Source: Hymenopellis radicata (Eukaryota > Basidiomycota > Agaricomycetes > Agaricales > Physalacriaceae). From it: 64,000 nt of DNA. The translations under genes were made by a program, and so were the position numbers. The stretch covers positions 310,001 through 374,000 of the forward strand of contig JADNRX010000005.1 in NCBI GenBank assembly GCA_015501595.1, written 5' to 3'. The notes beneath the pieces were generated by a model. That model was not told the DNA's origin. It ran no database searches and saw nothing but the letters and a program-made list of their open reading frames with translations. Of the stretch, positions 34,905-50,142 are shown piece by piece. Positions within the stretch are counted from its first letter, which is position 1; each line of letters starts with the position of its first letter.

Positions 34905-35008
34905 TTCGTTTTTCAGTAGTGACCGAGTGAGAGGAGAACCGAAATTATTTGCTTACGTGAGCAGTTGTGTTTGATTCTTGCCATCATCGTCGACGACCCA
35001 TCTCTTCT

Positions 35009-39473
<4,465 letters not shown>

Positions 39474-39885
39474 ACGGACAGTGTAGAATATTTATTTCAC
39501 TTTCCAGTCGACTGTGTCCTGTAGTAATAGTATGTCGACGAGCGAACACGTAATGTCTGTCTGTCTCTAATTCACCATGAGCTACGTCTGGGCTGAGAGA
39601 GAAATACTGACTCCTGGACTTTGAGCTCTCGCGTGGCATTTTCTAGCGGAGGAGAAAATATACAATCTTGAAGTTTCACGAACTTTAGAACTACGAATAA
39701 TCTGAGGCGGACGTCGGGTGCCGGTTCGGCACACGTGGGGAGCGTGGGAAGGTATAATCGCTGCTCTTTGGTTGGTTGGTCACTGTCCTGAACAACGACC
39801 AACGCTGGTTTCCCTTGTGTTCGCTGTCGGGCGCACGGTTCCCACTTTCCGGTTGACACTGTCATAATATCCGCTTCTACTCGCC
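39474..39885. other. Region between PRP16 and NDUFS1
   Basis: About 410 nt. A minus-strand frame of 110 codons (39572-39904) overlaps the NDUFS1 start and has no family motifs, so I do not call it. The stretch likely holds the PRP16 terminator and the NDUFS1 promoter. Confidence 0.45.
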
Positions 39886-42528
39886 ATGTTGCGTATCGTG
39901 TCAACGGTGTCGCGACCTACGTCGGCGGGGCTACTCGGAATGGTGGTGGGGTCTTCACAGCCCAGTACCAGTGCGTCTTGTCTCCTCATCGCTGCACAAA
40001 ATTTACCATAAAATACCCAGATCGACGGGGCTTGTCTTCTACCTCGTCTCGGCAGGCCGACATAACATTAACCGTGGATGGAAAGGAAGTCACCGTACCC
40101 CAAGGTATACATAACCAATAATCCTGCTCTTTACCACTCACAATGCACGTAGGATCTGCCTTGATTCAGGCCTGTGAAGCCGCTGGATCTCCCATACCAC
40201 GGTGCGCGGTATTCGTTCTAGTGACCTTGCTTTACTTAGTGTTTCGTAGGTTCTGCTACCATGACCGCCTCGCTATTGCAGGAAATTGTCGTATGTGTCT
40301 GGTTGAAGTTGAACGCTCCCCGAAACCTGTTGCATCATGGTGAATACTGTTCTTCTCAATTGTGAATAGACAAGTGAATTTCTTCCAGTGCAATGCCAGC
40401 CATGCCGGGCGCCAAAGTTTTCACGAATACACCTCTCGTACACGAAGCCCGGTTCGTTTACACTTTTCTCTACCACTATCCTGCTTACGCTCTCACAGAG
40501 AAGGCGTAATGGAATTCCTCCTCTCCAACCATCCACTGGACTGCCCCATCTGTGACCAAGGTGGCGAATGTGACCTCCAAGACCAATCTATGCGCTATGG
40601 CTCAGACCGTACTCGATTCCACGAAATTACAGGCAAACGCGCCGTAGAGAACAAGGATCTTGGGCCCTGATTAAAACTTCTATGAACCGCTGCATTCAAT
40701 GTACGCGTTGCGTGCGATTCGCGAACGAAGTTGCCGGTGTTGAAGAGTTGGGAACTACCGGACGAGGGAACGACATGCAGATTGGAATGTATGTCGAGAA
40801 AACGATGGACTCCGAGTTGTCGGGGAACATTGTCGACCTTTGTCCCGTCGGTGCTCTCACAAGCAAACCCTACGCATTCACCGCACGTCCTTGGGAGTTG
40901 AAGAACACCGAGTCTATCGATGTTTTGGATGCTGTTGGTTCGAACATTCGTGTAGACTCTCGTGGCGTCCAAGTCATGCGTATCCAACCTAAGACGAATG
41001 ACGACGTGAACGAGGAGTGGATCAGCGATAAAACGCGTTATGCCTACGATGGGCTGAAGTTTCAACGTCTAACAACACCTCTGATTAAGAACGGGACCGC
41101 TTCGTCCAGGCTACATGGGAGGAGGCGTTGACGGCTATTTCGAGTGGTTTGGCGGCTTCTGGAGCAACAGACGACCAAATACAGGGCGTCGTTGGTCACC
41201 TTGCGGATACGGAATCGATAGTGGCGCTGAAGGATCTCGTCAACAAGCTAGGCTCGGATAACCTGGTGCTGGACCAAGTCGGTGGCACCTCAACACCTGT
41301 GCACGGCGTTGACGTCCGGTCTAATTATCTCTTCAATTCCACCATACCCGGCGTGGAGGAAGCCGATGTTATTCTGCTTGTCGGCACCAATCCTCGTCAC
41401 GAAGCAGCCGTGCTTAACTCACGGATACGGAAGAGCTGGTTACATTCTGGTTTGGAAATTGGCTTGATTGGGGAGCGCGCAGACACGACATACAGCTACG
41501 AATATCTTGGTGCCGATGCTAAAGCACTGTCGACTTTTGTATCCGGAAAGAGTGCTTTCGCCAAGAAGTTTGCTGCAGCCAAAAAGCCGTTGATCATCGT
41601 CGGTAGTTCCCTGGTAGAGCATCCCGACGGTGCGGCGGCTTACAGCACCTTGACGCGATTCGTTGAACTGAACAAGAAGACCTTGCTCACGCCGGAATGG
41701 AACGGTTTCAGTGTCTTGCAACGCGTTTGTTAAATCTCTTCCTACTTTTAATTGCGCCTGATCTTGTCTACTAGGTTGCCTCTCGATCTGCAGCATACGA
41801 TATTGGATTCGTGCCCTCGAAGAAGGCGTCAACAACCAAACCGAAATTCATCTACTTACTTGGGGCTGACGAGGTTGACCCGAAATCAATACCCGCGGAT
41901 GCGTTCGTGGTCTACCAAGGTCATCATGGAGACCTGGGTGCCCAGCTAGCTGATGTTTGCTTACCGTCCGCTGCATACACCGAAAAGTCGTCTACCTGGG
42001 TCAACACTGAAGGCCGGTCACAACTTGGACGTGCCGCTGTTCCCGCACCCGGCGCTGCGCGTGAAGACTGGAAGATCTTGAGGTCTGTATAGTTTTTCTT
42101 GTGATGGTTAATGACACTGCGTTTACAACGTTCTCCGCAGGGCTCTCTCTGAAATTCTTGGCGCACCGCTACCTTACGACGATGTCTTGACACTGCGAGA
42201 CCGGATGTGGGAGATCTCACCGACCTTGGTACGGTACGACGTTACTGAGCCGACATCACTGGAGGTGGCGAGTGCTGGTCTAGCAACCGTCGCTGCGCAA
42301 ACGAAGGCGGCCAAGATATCTGGCGCACCGTTCACTCGTACGATACAGAACTTCTACCAAACTGATGTCATTTCTCGAAAGTACGTCTTCAATTTCTTCC
42401 ATGTAGTTCTACTTGCTAACGGCGCTCAAAGTTCGGTCACCATGGCGCAATGTACGCGGGCATTTGTGAAGGGGGAAAATTTCGGCTTTAGCGAAGCAGG
42501 CCAGGCATCAGCAGCAGCATTTGCATAG
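39886..42528 (+). CDS. NDUFS1: Complex I 75-78 kDa iron-sulfur subunit (NDUFS1), with two apparent frameshifts
   Basis: The largest iron-sulfur subunit of NADH:ubiquinone oxidoreductase in the mitochondrial matrix arm. The N-terminus [15 protein letters not shown] looks like a mitochondrial presequence. After splicing come [15 protein letters not shown] and the 2Fe-2S domain ([29 protein letters not shown]). The 4Fe-4S binding segments follow ([45 protein letters not shown]). The molybdopterin-oxidoreductase-like half then runs to [18 protein letters not shown] and TAG 42526-42528. One base seems lost near 40666 (restores [14 protein letters not shown]) and near 41094 (restores [16 protein letters not shown]). 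All cluster ligands are present, so the gene is probably functional. Confidence 0.95.
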
Positions 42529-42644
42529 AGGTAGTCTTAAATTAATTGGGAATACTATAGCATTATCCAATCCCGCAATCAACGTGTTTTTTTTTGTCTT
42601 CAAGTTCAAGCACCCGTGATTGAACTCATCAACAATTTTTTACA

Positions 42645-42652
42645 AACCCTAA
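42645..42652 (+). promoter_or_regulatory. Telobox motif in the leader of the NUP37-like gene
   Basis: AACCCTAA lies about 30 bp before the start codon, the same core as the element in front of PGK1. Confidence 0.4.
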
Positions 42653-42682
42653 CCTTACCTGTCTCTTCGCGTCGCGTCCATC

Positions 42683-44004
42683 ATGGACCTGAAATACAAC
42701 CACCAAACGATCATCTACGTTGTCAACTCGTGCCACAATGACGATGCTACCGACCTCATTGCTCTCGGTGGGAGCACTCTGTCGAGGTTATCGAGGTTTC
42801 CGACGAGTCCTGCAGGTCGTTGGCTACCTTTCACATAGGCAGTCGAATAACCGCCATAGCTTGGTCTCCAAACACCATTTCGCCTTCGCATAGTGACAAA
42901 TGGATTCTCGAGTGCGTGCCATCGCGAACGTGCTGACGGCAAAGGGCTGAAAGGCGAACAGACTTGCAGTCGCAAGCGCGGATTATGGCCTGCACCTGCT
43001 CACCAAGGGCCCCGAGGACGAACAGATGCCATTCCATTTTGGCGGCGGCCTGAGTGGCCATCACGGCAAAATCACCGACATTACCTTCTGTGGCGGACGA
43101 GGACCCGAGGCTGCGCGCTATGTCGCCACAGTATCTGGTTAGTCTGCCGGCTGTCATGTGCTGCCTATTATAACACCAACTCGGCGTTTCATTCAGATGA
43201 CAAGATGCTCATGGTCTGGGATCTGTATCCGCCCAGCGACGAGCCCATCGAGACCGACAATCTATCCCCGCCGCCCAGGCCGCAGCCGACGGCATACGCT
43301 ATCCCATTTCCCCACCCGCTGACGTCCATCAATTCCCATCCGAGCTCCAGCAAGGAGTTTCTCGTGTCTGATTGCCGTGGGTCCCTCTTCCTGACGGACT
43401 GGCGCTCAGATCCGGACGACCCGGAGCAGGGCCCTTGGCACCATCTCGTCGAGCTCGTAGAGCCCTACGCGCTAGCGGAGGCTTCTCGTGAGCGTGCTAC
43501 TCAATGCTTCGGCTCCGTCGCTTGGCAAAGAGAGTCCGCCGATATGTAAGAGAGTTCTCTATAAATAAATTCATCCCCACTAATGCCTGTCTATCTGTCT
43601 GTCCTCAGCATTGGCGCTGTCTACGGATCCAAATTTTCCTTATGGGACATCTCAAAACTTCAAGGTGGTAAGCCATTTATTTCCGGCAATAGCTTCGTCG
43701 AAGGCGGCAATAGGTTCAGGTAAGCTTTACGCGTTTTAATAATGTCTTTTGAAGCCTCACTGTGTTTAGGTGGTGTTACACTTACCCCGAATACTTTGCG
43801 ATATCAACCCAATCGCCGTCCAAAGGCGCCGTTGTACACGTGCATAACGTCAACTATATTCACTCTCAACCATCGGTTTTTCCTGTTGCGCCACGTCCTC
43901 ATCTCATACGTGACTTTGACTTTGTTTCTGTGCCCGGTATACCCAGATTAGCTGTAGCATTTGCCAAGACGATATCAGTCTTCCGTATTGGCGTAGACTC
44001 TTAG
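42683..44004 (+). CDS. NUP37-like WD40 nucleoporin, with one apparent frameshift
   Basis: The start is MDLKYNHQTIIYVVNSCHND. The segments then resemble animal Nup37: LIALGG-EHSVEVIEVSDES, then LATFHIGSRITAIAWSPNT and LAVASADYGLHLLTKGP, then GHHGKITDITFCGG and VATVSDDKMLMVWDLYPP. Later blades read GAVYGSKFSLWDISKLQGG and RFRWCYTYPEYFAISTQ, and it ends FAKTISVFRIGVDS at TAG 44002-44004. Nup37 belongs to the Y (Nup107-160) complex of the nuclear pore. One base seems missing near 42770 (GGGG read as GGG), after which LIALGGEHSVEV is continuous. The Nup37 name rests on order and motif likeness; another WD40 family is possible. Confidence 0.7.
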
Positions 44005-44159
44005 GTGCCATGAGTAATATATGTGTACGAAAAGTTGGATTGAATAGTGCAAGGCTCGGCCAACATATGCGGGACTGTAAGTAAAGCGGGATTACAAGAT
44101 ACAACAAGATCGTGACAGAAAATTAACCGTAGGTACAAGACAATGAGAGCGTCAAAATG

Positions 44160-47100
44160 TTAATGACCGTAGCCTTGGTGTGAGGGGGCAAGGTGATATG
44201 CCGTGCCCTGATGATGGGCATACGTAGAGCGAACATCGCTGCCATTGCTCTGGGGCATCGACGCAGCCATGGGGTTAGGCTGTTCAGCGTTACCGCCGAA
44301 TCCCAGATCCAAAAACATGTTCTTCCAATACTGAGCATCAAGCTCCGACGCGTGCTGGGTCGTTGGCGGCGGGTACCCACCTCCGGGATACATCGTATTG
44401 ACGGGTACCTGAGGCGCTTGTCGCATTGGGAGATCATTCGTTTGGTACTGTGGCTGTTGGGTGATAGGATGTGCCGGCATATGAGGAGACGCGGGGAAGT
44501 GAAACGTCTGTTCATGGGACAGCTCACTCTGCCCCGCATACATCTGAGACGGCGACTGAATCACAGGTTGAGATTCGGGACCTGCCCGGACACAGGTCAT
44601 TTCTTGTGGGATGGTTTGCGTTGCCAACGCACCTTGAAGCCTTGGATCTATTGAACTTGAATCGTATCGTACCTTCTCGCGCCGCCGAGAGCCGAAGGGG
44701 TCATTGGTCAAAAGGCTCCGAAGGAATCGAGCATGATAGGCGGCTTGCGTAGAAGCTGGAGAGAGGTTCGATGCCGCATGATACGCATCAGCCGTTTTGG
44801 TGATCGCAGTGTGGATTTCACGAGCAGCGCCTTCGTGCAGTTGTGGAAGTGCATGTGAACTCCTGAGTAACTGAAGTGAACAAGATTAGTTTGATTCGAT
44901 CTATGAGAAAGGGAACCTACTTTGAGCAAGAACACCGCCGAGTAGGCCGACATGATAGTAATTGTGTCCTGCCCGTACCGCTGATCACACAATGATATCA
45001 AAACTGGGTTCGAAGGAATGTGATAAGGTTGCTTACCAGCATACTCATGTCCGCAAAGTCCTGAGAGAGAATGCGAAGATGGTCGATGGCGCTTGAGTAA
45101 CATGCCGACATGGCCTGAACGCTGGGACTCGATTGGCCGCCCTGCTATGCATGATGAGATAACAAAAGGCGGGATTAGATGATGGTAATTACCGAGGACA
45201 AGCTGTCTTGAATGCCGAAACTATTCAAGAACAGCCGTACATAAAGTCGGAATAAACTCAGGAACGAGAAGTGAAATGCTTCTCCACCGGCTGGCAAAGA
45301 ATACAGGTCAGCAAATAACTAGACGGGAATAGTAAGGCAACAACGCACCTTTGTGCATTTCGCGCGTCCAGGTGTCCATCCATTGTGTCAGCTTTCCATT
45401 ACAGTTTCTGAGAACCACGTCGTATTTAATGTCGGCGTGACCACTGCTGTGTTTCGAATCATGGAAGATTTCCGTGGTTTCCGCCTAGATGGAAGGGTGA
45501 GCGATACTAAGATGGAAATACCGGAGTACCTACGGCAATGTGACGCAGTTGGACGAACGCGGCGACGATCACATCCTCAGGTCGAATTGTACCACCACCC
45601 CATTCGTGCCACTGTCCAGAGTGCCGTACAAGGGCATCTTCCGGAAGCATCCAACTCCTGCCGGTCTGAGTGCTCAAACTGCGATCATGAACAAACAGGA
45701 CGAGGTAAGTTCTTTCGCGATTGCGTCGCTCTAGGAGTTGGAATTCTGTTTCATGTGGCGGCGGGACGGGAACAAACCGATTGAGGCCGAGTTCCACGGC
45801 CATTCGACAAGCCTGCACCACAATCAGCGTACATCCCACTAAAACTTGATAGAACATACATAGCCGATGTAAGTCCAGGTACGCTGAAATGTCCAAAATT
45901 AGTGAGGCGCGCCAGCAATCTTAAGAAGGACGACGTACATTATCGTCTGGATCCCGCCAGTACGTAAGACAAGCGAACGCCTGCACGATTTCGACGCTCT
46001 TCCAAGCCTCTGCGAAAGCTTGGACAGCAAACTCATGAGCCAATTTTTGACATTGCTTGAAAAGCTCGGGTCGGAAAAATCGGCAGCCTGCCATAATCAG
46101 GGTGGTGAAGAGGAAGGGGCATTTCGACCTAACGGAGTTCACCGTATGCAGTGCGGGATCGAAGAGGTTGATGAATGGATTGAGGCGAATGAAAATGGCA
46201 TCGAATAGCACCTTTGCCTCCTCTTCATTGATCATGCCAGATTCGATGGGGTCGCTGGGACCTGGGGGCGTGGTGGGAGTACGTGACTGTGGTGGGCTGT
46301 AAGACGTGCCACGCGGCTGCTGCCCTTTGACCGTCTCGTCCTCAGGATTGAGAATGGTACGGAAGAACGAGTTCCTCTGGTTCTCTTTGCGAATCATTTT
46401 AGCTGGGAAAAGGCCCTCGTTGTTTTGCTCCGTTTCATCGTCGTCGTCATCATCTATGTCCATGGTCCTTGAGCTGGAAGCGGAATTGGGGTAATCGTTC
46501 CCAGCTGAATACTGGTGTGGGAGGTCCAATGGTGGTAATTGATTTGAAGGAAAATGCGTATTTGGAGAGGAAGAGTAGGGGTCTCCTCGTACACCATTGT
46601 TGAAGGAATCCGAAGCGCCCGTATGGGCAGAGTCACCATAGCCAGCAGCATGCGCTTCCGAAGAGTTGGATTTCCGTTTCTGCTGGATCAGTCCTTTTTC
46701 GAGGCGACGTAGCATTTTTGACGCCTCTGACAGCCTTGAGAAAACGATGAGTAAAAACGGCTGCCGAGCAGGGAATCAGACGCACTTGGAGCCAGGTTTG
46801 CGACCGCGTCGGTGCTTTTCAAAGATGCATCTACAAAAAGAATGAATATTCGAAAGGAGGAGCATCGATGACTCGATGATACTCACTCCACGTTGGCTCG
46901 TTTGCAGCGCTGGCACTGTTTCTGGCCGTCTTCGGCGCCTACACATTTCATCTACAACATCCAAGCTGTAAGAAATGGGGATAAAAATGCCGGAATCAAA
47001 CGACTCACCTTGGCAGCACGACATGTTGTGCAAGCCCGAGCACCTCGCACAATAGGAGGCTTGACTCTGTACAGATACACTTAGCATAGAAGAAAAGAGC

Positions 47101-47164
47101 AGGCAAGAGACGAGGGGAATACCCAGTTTTTGAGTCGGACATGGGGTCGGACTGGATATCCATC
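44160..47164 (-). CDS. Zn2Cys6 fungal-specific transcription factor
   Basis: The start is MDIQSDPMSDSKTG at 47164. The binuclear zinc cluster follows over three exons: ACTTCRAAKMKC, then GAEDGQKQCQRCKRANVEC and the basic stretch EKHRRGRKPGSK. This gives the six-cysteine pattern for DNA binding. A coiled segment (MLRRLEKGLIQQKRK), an acidic run (MDIDDDDDDETEQNN), and the fungal-specific transcription factor domain (LFDAIFIRLNPFINLFDP, then FLFTTLIMAGCRFFRPEL and ACRMAVELGLNRFVPVP) come next. The C-terminus is long, Gln/Pro-rich and disordered, ending HLAPSHQGYGH at TAA 44160-44162. No frameshift is needed. Target genes cannot be read from sequence; several basidiomycete regulators share this layout. 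Confidence 0.88.
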
Positions 47165-48344
47165 TTGTCACCGTGTTGAACGCCTGTTTGGACGCCGTGT
47201 TGGACACCGGGGGTCGATGGTCGGCAAACTAGCGAGCGGCGGCGTCGAGAACGATAAGCAGAGTGTAACCCGTGCCACTAGCGGTGACTACGTCGGCGTC
47301 GAGAAAATAGTAACGAGGAGAGATGGGAGAAGGGTTACAAGTCGTATTGAACGATTTGAGCAAGAGCTCAGAGGAAAGTGATCGAGACGACTACCCAATT
47401 GAGACCAAACTACCCCGGGTGACTCGGCAACCAACAGGCAAGGGGACCATTTATTTGGCCGAAACTGGGTTGATCAATATGGCTATGTCGCCGTCCGTCG
47501 CTTTTTCAATTCCTTTCAACTCAGATCTCACGGATATCCTGGGAGTCTATTGGGCATTCAATGGGACACCTCACGAGATTGTTCCGATGTGGGCATTCCA
47601 GATATGCCTAGCAGGCAGTCACTCCCGGTATTACCTAACGGTGGCGGACTTGACTGTCAGATGCTGATGTATTCAATCATCAAGGCGCTCTGCCCGAGAT
47701 TCTGCGCGATTCTCTTGTCTTGTGTACGCTCAGAGGCATACTCAGCCAGCATAAACCGGTAATTATACTCTAATATGTGCCCTGCTTATTGTACGTGGTG
47801 TATTACTTTGTTTTCCAAATTCACCCTCGGCTGTTCGCGAAAAGGTAGCGAAACGGGGTCCTTCTGCTCTTATCTTCTCCAGGGCAGCCGTCGGGACACC
47901 ACATGCATCTGTCATTGTAGATCCTGGTACTCAGCGTCATCGCACAATTCTGTCTAATTCTGTGCGCAAACCGGCAGAATCGACCGGCGTCATCATACGC
48001 GCCTCGATTCCCACTGGACAATTCTGGACGGATACAACCTTCCCTCTCAATTTCCATAAAGGACTTGACACCGGCATGAATGAACTGCGTTTGGTGTACG
48101 GCATAGCTTAGCCCTCTTCATCTCCACATCAGTCGCGAAAGAAATCTCCTCAGTACGTCCTAAAAAGCAGCACGAGGCATGGTGCCGAAGCGAAAAGATG
48201 CCACCGGAAACTTCCAAAAATTTACATGCGTTCCCAGCACGAGGCAGGAAGGTTGAGTGAGATATTAAAAAATTGTGTCCAGGGCATTATCCAGGGCATT
48301 TGAGTGGCAGCATCGTGCACTGATCGACTGTCTTTCTCCCATCA
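47165..48344 (+). other. Unresolved 1.2 kb stretch with open but unassigned frames
   Basis: This is the largest interval without a clear gene. It must hold the promoter of the Zn2Cys6 factor (minus) and of the membrane protein (plus). On the plus strand a frame from 47323 (MGEGLQVVLNDLSKS) runs 114 codons. A second frame from about 47757 to 48110 is open for some 118 codons without its own ATG near the start, including VREKVAKRGPSALIFSRAAV and RASIPTGQFWTDTTFPLNF. These look protein-like, but I recognise no family and could not find splice sites linking them. They may be a real gene, a decayed one, or chance. Confidence 0.3.
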
Positions 48345-49229
48345 ATGTCCCCCACTCAAGTCCGTACTGTTGTAACGACTACCCTATGGGGAGATGAACC
48401 TACGTCTTCCGTTACGGCCACCAACAAAAGCGGTACAAGTATCCCAGTTGGTGTGATCGTAGGAGGAACACTGGGAGGTGCATGCCTAGCTATATTGGTC
48501 GTTTTTACGTGGACGCTCTGGGGTAGATCGATTAGACGCCAGAAACGAAAACAAGAGAAGGAACTGGTGAGCTTCGGAAGCGTCATTCACTTTACAACCT
48601 TTCTGAGGCGGCGGCACCGCTAGCGCAACCTTCGCATCACAGACAAGAACACAAGACTCAATGCCGCTGCTCTCTCGCGGCCTCGAAAGTCCAACTATCT
48701 CCCTCCCGTGTTCTGGCCGCCGCCGTCGTCCAAGGTCAAGTTCGCGGATGGCGGCGTGTCGGGCAGGCCGGCGCCATCGGAACCAGAACCACAGTCCACG
48801 GGAAAAGAGAATCCAGTAGATCCACCGATTCCCGTGCGACGACCACGTCCCGTTGCATTCTCCAGCGACCCACATCCGACAGCAGGCGTTATTTTCCCTT
48901 GGAGAAAGAAGAGCGCAGAACGAATGGCTGCTGCTGCTGCTGCACGTTCACCCTCCCCACAAGGGTCGGACAACACCAGCTATTACTCTGCTGCATCTGG
49001 CGACGAAGAAGAAGCGCAGGAGCGGGAAGCATACCAACCAGAAACGACTCCCGCGGACGAAATTCAACGACTATCTCGAACGTCCTCGACATGGTCATTC
49101 CTGTTGAGAAATGGATTCCGAAGAGCACCTTCTAATGGCGCCATCAACGCCAATCGCAATTCTCAGGCAACGAGTGCATCAGTGTACTCACAGCCCGATG
49201 AGCCGTTACCAGTTGGGGTTGCAATATGA
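48345..49229 (+). CDS. Putative single-pass membrane protein with long cytosolic tail
   Basis: Two exons joined by a GT-AG intron at about 48566-48624 (KQEKEL to RNLRITDKN). The N-terminus is short, Thr/Ser-rich and without a signal peptide (MSPTQVRTVVTTTLWGDEP). One helix follows (VGVIVGGTLGGACLAILVVF), then a strongly basic border (GRSIRRQKRKQEKE). The tail of about 200 residues is Pro/Ser-rich (NYLPPVFWPPPSSK, RSPSPQGSDNTSYYSA) and ends EPLPVGVAI at TGA 49227-49229. The layout resembles Mid2-like or glycophorin-like fungal surface proteins, with a Gly-rich helix that could dimerise. I do not recognise a named family. No frame problem is seen. Confidence 0.7.
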
Positions 49230-49283
49230 CTTGCACGGACATGAAAGGATGGACAATTGTATTGAACAGGTACTTAGTACGAA

Positions 49284-49953
49284 TTATTGTAATGACTTGA
49301 CGTATTGCTGGGACAATTTATTGAGGACACGAAGAATGAATACGCGCATATACGCACCTTCTCTAGTTGTTCCACGGCAGCCTTGAACTGAGTAACCTCT
49401 TTCCAACACTCCAGTGGTCTTGCTGACTTTGATCTGGAAAGCTACGGGTGAATAACTCGAGTGTATCATGAGGAGAGTCACTCACCGGTAACACGATAAA
49501 ACAGCCTCTTGGTACGTTTTGACATCCGGCAATTCCTGCAAGTCCTTGCGACCGTGGAAGCGGTCAACCTTGCCTTTGATTTCTTCGAGGTCGTTCATAA
49601 GGCTGACGCTATCCTTGACGGCACCCATTTCACTTCCCTCGCCCGTCATTGACTGCTCCCTATCCAGATTTTCCTTCTCGAGTGCCTGCTCTATTCTTTG
49701 TCGTACATCCTCCTCCTCCTTGCGCAGCCTTTTGAGTTCAGTTTGTATGCGGGAACGGACATGCACGTCTAGCGTTGATTGACGTTCTGGTGAGACCTCG
49801 GGCGATGTCAAGTTGGCGGCAAGTTGGTCGACGACTTCCGGCGAGAACTGGGCCCATAAGTTCGTGAGCGATACAGGCAGGAAATAGGCCGACCTGAATG
49901 GCAGTGTCCGTAACGAAGACTTTGTCGTCCGCCTTGGATTGTGAGGCGCCCAT
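49284..49953 (-). CDS. MIC19: MICOS complex subunit Mic19
   Basis: Mic19 helps hold mitochondrial crista junctions. The start MGASQSKADDKVFV has Gly2 and Ser for N-myristoylation, typical of this protein. An intron joins TDTAIQ to FSPEVVDQLAANL. A long helical DUF1690-type region follows (RIQTELKRLRKEEEDVRQRI, then DLEEIKGKVDRFHGRKDL). After another intron the two cysteines lie in VLSCYRSKSARPLECWKEV, a C-x10-C pair as in yeast Mic19. The last exon gives QYVKSLQ at TAA 49284-49286. Length is about 190 residues, normal for fungi. A nearby upstream ATG in another frame is not used because it disrupts the myristoylation start. Confidence 0.88.
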
Positions 49954-50142
49954 GATGGAAGTACGGGAAGGACCGTCACACCGCGATCGGACTGCTCGCT
50001 CACTCGTGTCATGATACCAATGTAAAGTCAATCATCTTTATATACTTGAGATACAAAACCACAGCTATACAATGCGTTACAAGACAAAACGATGGAAACC
50101 AATGATCTAGGTAGAGGAAACACACAACAAGTCAACTGACAA

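Noticed and set aside
39572..39904. A 110-codon minus-strand frame.
   Set aside because: It overlaps the NDUFS1 start and shows no motif or splice support.
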